The position numbers and the translations under genes are program-made. This document shows, piece after piece, positions 13,986-18,583 of a DNA stretch of 18,583 nucleotides. Position 1 is the first letter of the stretch. Each line of letters opens with the position of its first letter. This DNA is from Alphaproteobacteria bacterium (GTDB lineage Bacteria; Myxococcota_A; UBA796; GCA-2862545), in NCBI GenBank assembly GCA_020632925.1, contig JACKER010000068.1:1-18583 (forward strand). Direction: 5' to 3'. The notes beneath the pieces are model-generated. The model was not told the origin of the DNA and made no database searches. It saw only the letters and a list, made by a program, of their open reading frames with translations.

Positions 13986-14948
13986 CTGGCCGACGACGCG
14001 TTGTTCCGAGGCGGCGAGATCGTCGCCAGCCACGTGGTGCAGAAGCGCCTGGGGACCATCGGGGCGGCCGATCGGTACCTCGTGCGCGCGCCCGACGGCG
14101 AGACGCGCATGCTCGGCATCGTGGCGGTGCGCAACGCCGAGATGGCGAAGCGCCTCGAGGAGATGGGCGTCACCGGGGTGCGACACCGCAACGTGGTGCC
14201 GCTGCTCGAGGTCCTCACGGTCGGGACCTCACCCGTGCTGCTCACCGAGGCGGTGGATCCCGACACCACCCTGCGGATGGTGCTCGACCGCGGACCTCTC
14301 CCCGCCGACACAGCCCTGGCGCTGTTCCGCGGCCTGGTCGACGGTCTCGCCGCGTGCCATGCGGCCGGCCTGAGCCACCGCGATCTGCGGCCCGAGAACG
14401 TCGTCGTGGCGGACGGGGTCGCGCGGATCATGGATCTCGGCGTCGCCGCCGCCATGTTCGACCTCGTGAGCGCCGGCCGCAGCGTGACGACCTCCGGCCA
14501 CACCATCGGTCGCCCCCACTACTGGGCCCCCGAGCGCGCCCGCAAGCCCCAGTCCGCGGACGCACGCTCCGACCTCTTCAGCCTCGGCTGCATCCTGTAC
14601 GAGCTGTTCGCCGGAAAGGGCCCGTTCGCCGGCCTCAACCTGTACGACTGCTACCACGCGACCCTCGAGGAGAAGTACGTGCCGCTGGCGTCGGTCCGGC
14701 CCGACACCCCCTCCGCCGTGCTCCACCTCGTCCCGATGTTGCTCCGCGCCGATCCCGCGAAGCGACCGCAGAGCTGCGCCGAGCTCCTGGAGCGCTTCGA
14801 GCTGTTCACGCTGGAGGGCGCCGAGCCCGCGACACCCCCGAGCAGGCCCGTCGCCCACCCCACACCCGTGGACCGGACTCCCTGGATCGTGGGCGGGGTC
14901 GGCGTGCTGGTGGTGCTCGCGGGCGCTGCCTGGTGGGTGCTGGGTTGA
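13986..14948 (+). CDS. Membrane-anchored Ser/Thr protein kinase homologue, possible pseudokinase
   Basis: The product is about 320 residues. GGAGG (13976-13980) lies 5 nt before CTG 13986, whereas the next candidate, TTG 14001, has no SD, so a CTG start is proposed. Residue numbers here count from TTG 14001. The kinase fold is clear: HRDLRPEN (126-133; Asp128, Asn133), DLG in place of DFG (145-147), an APE motif in YWAPERA (174-180) and SDLFSLGCILYELFAGKGPF (190-209). The beta-3 motif is VAVR (41-44), with Arg replacing the ATP-binding Lys, and the Gly loop is reduced (GTIG, 18-21). A Pro-rich linker leads to a single C-terminal helix WIVGGVGVLVVLAGAAWWVL (295-314), so the kinase domain faces the cytosol with no external sensor. 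It is divergent from the RavA-like operon. The kinase family is certain; catalytic activity is doubtful. Confidence 0.85.
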   Translation: MADDALFRGGEIVASHVVQKRLGTIGAADRYLVRAPDGETRMLGIVAVRNAEMAKRLEEMGVTGVRHRNVVPLLEVLTVGTSPVLLTEAVDPDTTLRMVLDRGPLPADTALALFRGLVDGLAACHAAGLSHRDLRPENVVVADGVARIMDLGVAAAMFDLVSAGRSVTTSGHTIGRPHYWAPERARKPQSADARSDLFSLGCILYELFAGKGPFAGLNLYDCYHATLEEKYVPLASVRPDTPSAVLHLVPMLLRADPAKRPQSCAELLERFELFTLEGAEPATPPSRPVAHPTPVDRTPWIVGGVGVLVVLAGAAWWVLG

Positions 14949-14969
14949 TCCGGGGGCGGTGACGTGGCG

Positions 14970-14975
14970 TAGGAT
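14970..14975 (+). promoter_or_regulatory. Candidate promoter of the oxidoreductase/polyferredoxin operon
   Basis: TAGGAT (-10) is preceded by TTGATC at 14945-14950 (a -35-like element with 19-bp spacing, overlapping the kinase stop codon). It is followed by AGGAAGG (14983-14989) and GTG 14994. The predicted leader is only about 12 nt. Confidence 0.45.
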
Positions 14976-14993
14976 GCCCGCCAGGAAGGTCGG

Positions 14994-16361
14994 GTGCACG
15001 TCGTCATCGTCGGGAACGGGGTCGCCGGGACGGAGGCGGCGACGCTGCTGCGCTCGCGTGACCGGGACTGTCGGATCACCGTGGTCAGCGAGGAGTCCGA
15101 CCACTTCTTCAGCCGGACGGCGCTGATGTACGTGGTCTCGGGCCAGATGTCGTACCGCGACATCGAGCCGCTCGAGCGCGACGTCTGCGCCCGTCTCGGG
15201 TTCGAGCGGGTGCGCGCCCGGGTCACGGGCCTGGACCCCGAGCGCAAGCTGCTGACGCTGGCGTCCGGCGAGCCGCTCGCCTACGACCGGCTCCTGATCG
15301 CGTGCGGCAGCGAGCCGCGGCGCCCGCCCTGGCCGTCCTACGCGTCGCTCCGGGGCGTGGGCCACCTCGTGACGATGCAGGACCTCGAGTGGCTGGAGGA
15401 GGAGGTCCACGGGCGCACGGCGGTCGACGCGCCGCCGCGGCCCCGGGTGCACGAGACCGACCTGCCGAGCCCCTACAAGCGGCGCAAGGCGGCGGCGGCC
15501 TCGAGCGGGAAGCGCTCCACCAGGCCCGTGATCGTCGGTGGCGGCCTGATCGGCATCGAGAGCGTGGAGGTGATGCTCGCGGCGGGCCTGCGGCCCACGT
15601 TCGTCGTGCGCGAGGAGTGGTTCTGGCCGATCGCGCTGGATGCCGCCGAGGGGACGTGGATCGCCGAGGAGCTGCGCCACCACGGCGTCGACGTGAAGCT
15701 CGGGGCCAACGTGCGCGATCTCGTCGGCAAGGACGGCCTGGTGAGCGGCGTCGACACCGACCAGGGGCCGATCGAGGCGGACCTCGTCGTGGTGGCGATC
15801 GGTGTGGTGCCCAACACGGGGTGGCTCGGCGACGCGGTCCGGCGCGACGCCGCGGGCGGCATCCTCGTCGACGAGCACCTGCGCACCAGCGCACCCGACG
15901 TGTGGGCCGCCGGCGACTGCGCGAGCGTGCGCTGGTTCGACGGGCGCGTCCGACCCGAGCAGCTCTGGTACACCTCGCGCGACCAGGGGCGCGTCGCCGG
16001 GCGCCAGCTGGCCGGAGAGACCGACGCCGCCTACGTCCGTGGCACCTGGTACAACTCCGCCAAGCTCATGGACATCGAGTACACGACCGCGGGCCTCGTG
16101 AACATGAAGGTCCCGGGCGAGCAGTCCTGGTACTACGAGGAGAAGGGCACGGTCCGGTCCACGACGCGCATCGTGCACACCGAGGGCCGCGTCGTCGGCT
16201 TCAACTTCCTCGGCCGGCGCTGGGACCACTCGGTCTGCACGCGCTGGATCCAGGAGCGGCGCTCGCTGCCCTGGGTCTTGGACCACCTCGACGAGGCGGC
16301 GTTCGACACCGAGTTCGTCCCCCCGCTGCGCATCCCGGCGGACCTCCGGAGGCAGGCGTGA
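14994..16361 (+). CDS. FAD-dependent NAD(P)H oxidoreductase (pyridine nucleotide-disulfide reductase fold)
   Basis: The product is 455 residues. GTG 14994 has AGGAAGG 5 nt upstream. Two Rossmann folds are visible: the FAD fold VVIVGNGVAGTEAA (3-16) and the NAD(P) fold PVIVGGGLIGIESVEVM (178-194). The FAD-contact motifs are IGVVPNTG (269-276) and VWAAGDCA (303-310). The C-terminal domain (about 345-455) is Trp/Tyr-rich and unlike that of ordinary ferredoxin reductases. Between the two folds is a loop of about 40 residues (136-178) rich in Pro, Lys, Arg and Ala, which looks like an insertion. No redox CxxC is seen next to the FAD site. The stop overlaps the start of the polyferredoxin gene (GTGA), so it very likely feeds electrons from NAD(P)H into that membrane protein. 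Family certain; partner inferred. Confidence 0.9.
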   Translation: MHVVIVGNGVAGTEAATLLRSRDRDCRITVVSEESDHFFSRTALMYVVSGQMSYRDIEPLERDVCARLGFERVRARVTGLDPERKLLTLASGEPLAYDRLLIACGSEPRRPPWPSYASLRGVGHLVTMQDLEWLEEEVHGRTAVDAPPRPRVHETDLPSPYKRRKAAAASSGKRSTRPVIVGGGLIGIESVEVMLAAGLRPTFVVREEWFWPIALDAAEGTWIAEELRHHGVDVKLGANVRDLVGKDGLVSGVDTDQGPIEADLVVVAIGVVPNTGWLGDAVRRDAAGGILVDEHLRTSAPDVWAAGDCASVRWFDGRVRPEQLWYTSRDQGRVAGRQLAGETDAAYVRGTWYNSAKLMDIEYTTAGLVNMKVPGEQSWYYEEKGTVRSTTRIVHTEGRVVGFNFLGRRWDHSVCTRWIQERRSLPWVLDHLDEAAFDTEFVPPLRIPADLRRQA

Positions 16362-17485
16362 AGCTCCAGGCCCAGCAGGGGCTGATGACGACCTACCGCT
16401 CGCCGTGGCGCAACCGCGGCCCGGTCGGCATCGCCATCTCCGTCGCCCTGATCACGTTCTACTGCGTGCTGTACTTCGGCGGGACGACGCTGACGATCCC
16501 GTACGGCCCCAGCATCTCCTGGCCGGACCCGCTGACGCCGATCGCCCAGGCGCTCGGCCTGCGGCACAAGTGGTTCGTCTACGGCCTGCTGTACTCGTTC
16601 GGCATGATCGCCGGCGGGACCTGGTACCTCCGGCAGCACGGCAACTCGCGCTACCACCAGCTGCGCATCGCCACGAACATCGCGGTGCAGGTGGTGCTCG
16701 CGTTCTGCCTGCCCTACGCGCTCGCGTTCGTCGGGCAGCCCGAGTACTACTTCAGCTACTTCTGGCCGCTGTCGTACAGCAACCTCTTCCCCGAGACGCT
16801 GCAGGGCCTGCCGCCCTACCTCGCCGCGTACAGCCTCGTCGGCGCCTTCGTGATCGCGCCAGCGGCGAGCGTGCTCTTCGGAAAGCGCTGGTACTGCTCG
16901 TGGGTGTGCGGCTGCGGCGCGCTCGCGAACACCTTCGGCGACCCCTGGCGGCACCTGACCTTCAAGGACTCGCGCTCCTGGCGCTTCGAGAAGGTCGCCA
17001 TCCACACCATCCTGGTCACCTGCCTGGTGATGACGATCGCGGTGACCGTGGGGCAGCTGCTGCACTTCAAGGCGGAGTGGCCCTACCAGCTCGGCGGCTT
17101 CCTGAAGGGCTGGTACGGGTTCGTCGTGGGGGCGGTGCTCTCGGGTGTGGTCGGGACCGGGCTGTACCCGGTGCTCGGGCCGCGGGTCTGGTGCCGCAAC
17201 TTCTGCCCGATGGCGGCGTTGCTCGGGCTGACGCAGAAGATCGGGCGCTTCCGCATCCGGGTGAAGCCGGACATGTGCATCAGCTGCGGGAACTGCACGA
17301 CCTACTGCGAGATGGGGATCGACGTGCGCAGCTACGCGCAGAGCAACACGAGCTTCACGCGGTCCTCCTGCGTGGGCTGCGGGATGTGCGCGCACGTCTG
17401 CCCGCGCGGGGTGCTGCGGCTCGAGAACGCGGCCCCGGTGGCCAGCGACAAGCGCAGGCAGGGCATCGATGCCGTCGACTTCTGA
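16358..17485 (+). CDS. Membrane polyferredoxin, NapH/NosR/CcoG-like 4Fe-4S protein
   Basis: The product is 375 residues. GTG 16358 has GGAGG (16348-16352) 5 nt upstream and overlaps the previous stop (GTGA). About six membrane helices lie near residues 21-41, 71-90, 104-126, 153-175, 212-234 and 252-273. Cysteine motifs of the NapH/NosR type follow helices 4 and 6: WYCSWVCGCG (C180, C184, C186) and WCRNFCPM (C279, C283). The tail carries two classical ferredoxin clusters, C307-x2-C310-x2-C313-x3-C317 and C338-x2-C341-x2-C344-x3-C348-P. Proteins of this type pass electrons between the cytosol and quinone or periplasmic acceptors. Here the donor is probably the flavoprotein encoded just upstream. 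A terminal acceptor is not apparent in the window. Confidence 0.9.
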   Translation: MKLQAQQGLMTTYRSPWRNRGPVGIAISVALITFYCVLYFGGTTLTIPYGPSISWPDPLTPIAQALGLRHKWFVYGLLYSFGMIAGGTWYLRQHGNSRYHQLRIATNIAVQVVLAFCLPYALAFVGQPEYYFSYFWPLSYSNLFPETLQGLPPYLAAYSLVGAFVIAPAASVLFGKRWYCSWVCGCGALANTFGDPWRHLTFKDSRSWRFEKVAIHTILVTCLVMTIAVTVGQLLHFKAEWPYQLGGFLKGWYGFVVGAVLSGVVGTGLYPVLGPRVWCRNFCPMAALLGLTQKIGRFRIRVKPDMCISCGNCTTYCEMGIDVRSYAQSNTSFTRSSCVGCGMCAHVCPRGVLRLENAAPVASDKRRQGIDAVDF

Positions 17486-17957
17486 CCCCGGCTTCCAGCG
17501 GGGCCTGCGGTACGGCCTGTGGCTCGCGCTGGCGGCGGTCGCGCTGTTCGAGATCACGGGTGGCCTCGCGAGCGGCGTGGGCCTCGCGGTGCTGGCGGCG
17601 CTCCCGGCGGACTTCCCCGCGGGCGCGCTCAACGGGGCCGTGACCGTGCTGGCGGCGTTGCTGGGGGTCGGGCTCCTGGTGGGTGTGGTGGTCCGCGGGG
17701 TCGAGCCCGAGGACGCCGACCCCTCCCCGCTCACGCTGGTGGTGGTGCTCGGTCTGGCCTTCGTGGGCTGGGCCTCCGGCATGGTCAGCTCCTTCGCCGC
17801 CTCCACGTTGATCTCGCGCAATGCCTCGGTCGCCAACGTCGGCAGCTACTACACCGCGCTCGCGGGCTTCCAGTGGTTCGCCCACGCGCTGAGGATCGGC
17901 GGGTTGGGCGTGGCGGTCACGCTCGCCTGGATGCGCGCACGGCGTCCGGCGGACTGA
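17469..17957 (+). CDS. Small integral membrane protein of unknown function
   Basis: The product is 162 residues. ATG 17469 lies 17 bp inside the end of the polyferredoxin gene, with AGGCAGGG about 6 nt upstream, so it is translationally linked to it. Hydrophobic segments near 14-45, 53-76, 87-110 and 133-155 predict four helices with a short acidic loop (EPEDADP, 79-85). No cofactor-binding His or Cys pattern is seen (there is no Cys at all), so it is unlikely to carry haem or Fe-S itself. It could be an accessory or anchor subunit of the flavoprotein/polyferredoxin system. I do not recognise the family. Confidence 0.8.
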   Translation: MPSTSDPGFQRGLRYGLWLALAAVALFEITGGLASGVGLAVLAALPADFPAGALNGAVTVLAALLGVGLLVGVVVRGVEPEDADPSPLTLVVVLGLAFVGWASGMVSSFAASTLISRNASVANVGSYYTALAGFQWFAHALRIGGLGVAVTLAWMRARRPAD

Positions 17958-17960
17958 TCC

Positions 17961-17997
17961 TGCACGAACGCTGCACGATCCGGACACGGGACGTGCA
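17961..17997. promoter_or_regulatory. TGCACG repeats, possible regulator-binding site
   Basis: TGCACG occurs at 17961-17966 and 17972-17977 (11 bp apart, one helical turn), and inverted as CGTGCA at 17992-17997. It lies in the 96-bp gap upstream of the gene at 18054. A site for a dimeric regulator is possible but unproven. Confidence 0.3.
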
Positions 17998-18053
17998 CCT
18001 GGCCTCCCGGAGGATCCCGCGACGCGCGGGTGACGCTCGGACCAGGAGGTTCG

Positions 18054-18583
18054 ATGCACCCGATCGCCCGCGCGGCCGCGCTCGCCGTGATCCTGGCCGC
18101 CAGCACGATGGCCTGGTGGATCCTGGCCGGCACCATGCAGTACCGCACCGACCAGCAGGAGCAGCAGCTGGCGATGGCGGTCGCCGAGCTCTGGGGTCAG
18201 CCGATGACGCAGACCGCGCCGACGCTGGCCCTGGCCCGCCGGACGTGGGTGAACCAGGACGAGACGCTGTACGGCGCCGACGGGATGCCGCTGCGCGACG
18301 AGCAGGGGGCGGTGCGGACACGCACGAAGCGCGTGGAGGTCGCGTCGAGCGTGCCGGTGTCGCCGTCCTCGAGCGATCTCGACGTGGACCTCGCGCTCGA
18401 TCAGCGGCGCAAGGGGCTGCTGTGGTTCTCGCTGTACGACGTGGACTTCTCCGGGGAGTGGTCGTGGACCAACCCCTCCGATCAGGCCGAGACCCTGATG
18501 GTGACGTTCACGTTCCCGATCGCGGACGCGATCTACGACGACGTGGCGTTCACGGTGGATGGCGAGGAGCGGATGGACGCCAC
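18054..18583 (+). CDS. Membrane-anchored protein, 3' truncated by window edge; faint CreD-like features
   Basis: 176 complete residues are visible. ATG 18054 has a perfect AGGAGG at 18044-18049. One N-terminal helix (about 7-26) is followed by a long, presumably periplasmic, region. A block YRTDQQEQQLAMAVAELWGQ (30-49) and TAPTLAL (55-61), followed by VEVASSVPVSPSSSDLDVDL and RRKGLLWFSLYDVDFSG, resembles in order the inner-membrane CreD family (helix, xxWGxPQxxxGPxLxxP, then RRxGI...Y...F.G). However, several key positions differ (PMTQTAP instead of PQ...GP). I treat CreD kinship as a weak hypothesis; the missing C-terminus, where CreD has several helices, would settle it. Confidence 0.75.
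   Translation, partial: MHPIARAAALAVILAASTMAWWILAGTMQYRTDQQEQQLAMAVAELWGQPMTQTAPTLALARRTWVNQDETLYGADGMPLRDEQGAVRTRTKRVEVASSVPVSPSSSDLDVDLALDQRRKGLLWFSLYDVDFSGEWSWTNPSDQAETLMVTFTFPIADAIYDDVAFTVDGEERMDA

Noticed and set aside
14229..16286. 685-codon minus-strand open frame
   Set aside because: It is antisense to the kinase and oxidoreductase genes, both with clear family motifs. Its composition is that of an antisense shadow.
18016..18030. Rho-independent terminator after the small membrane protein gene
   Set aside because: The GC-rich hairpin has a 3-nt loop but no following T-run, so it is kept only as a possible leader structure.

Overview
The window is a very GC-rich (about 70%) bacterial chromosomal segment with dense genes and short intergenic gaps. 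The gene content and style suggest a myxobacteria-like deltaproteobacterium (Myxococcota or a relative). It has many small lipoproteins with Thr/Asp linkers, a CotH-family protein, a cadherin-like/beta-helix secreted protein, a Ser/Thr kinase fold protein, a hybrid histidine kinase and a RavA/ViaA pair. This placement is inferred from gene content, as there is no rRNA or marker gene.

Layout. (1) Positions 1-4551 are a cell-surface region. It holds the 3' end of a CotH-like gene, a convergent AraC-type regulator, a Cys-rich lipoprotein divergent from that regulator, and a 786-residue secreted protein. A 72-bp AT-rich islet bracketed by 11-bp direct repeats lies between the last two. (2) Positions 4561-8710 (minus strand) hold a GMC oxidoreductase, a repeat-filled 243-bp gap, a sulfatase-like lipoprotein and a 3'(2'),5'-bisphosphate nucleotidase. 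The gap carries three 52-bp tandem units with a 12-bp palindrome, then seven heptamers. (3) Positions 8876-13926 (minus strand) are an apparent operon: a RavA-like MoxR AAA+ ATPase with an unusual N-terminal extension, a ViaA-like VWA protein translationally coupled to it (ATGA overlap), and a soluble PAS-histidine kinase-receiver hybrid. (4) Positions 13986-18583 (plus strand) hold a C-terminally membrane-anchored Ser/Thr kinase homologue with Arg in place of the ATP-binding Lys, a FAD/NAD(P) oxidoreductase, a six-helix polyferredoxin (GTGA overlap with the previous gene), a small membrane protein overlapping it, and the start of another membrane-anchored gene.

How they may work together. 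RavA-ViaA has been linked in E. coli to Fe-S and respiratory enzymes. Here it is flanked by signalling proteins and lies next to a flavoprotein/polyferredoxin pair, so a signal-controlled chaperone system serving a membrane electron-transfer module is plausible. This is inference from gene order only.

Regulation. Three minus-strand genes without a Shine-Dalgarno sequence (RavA-like, histidine kinase, GMC oxidoreductase) each have a TA-type -10 hexamer exactly 6 nt before the start codon, the signature of leaderless mRNAs. Two plus-strand genes share TAGGAT at an identical distance upstream of an SD and start. No tRNA, rRNA, CRISPR array, transposase or convincing rho-independent terminator was seen.
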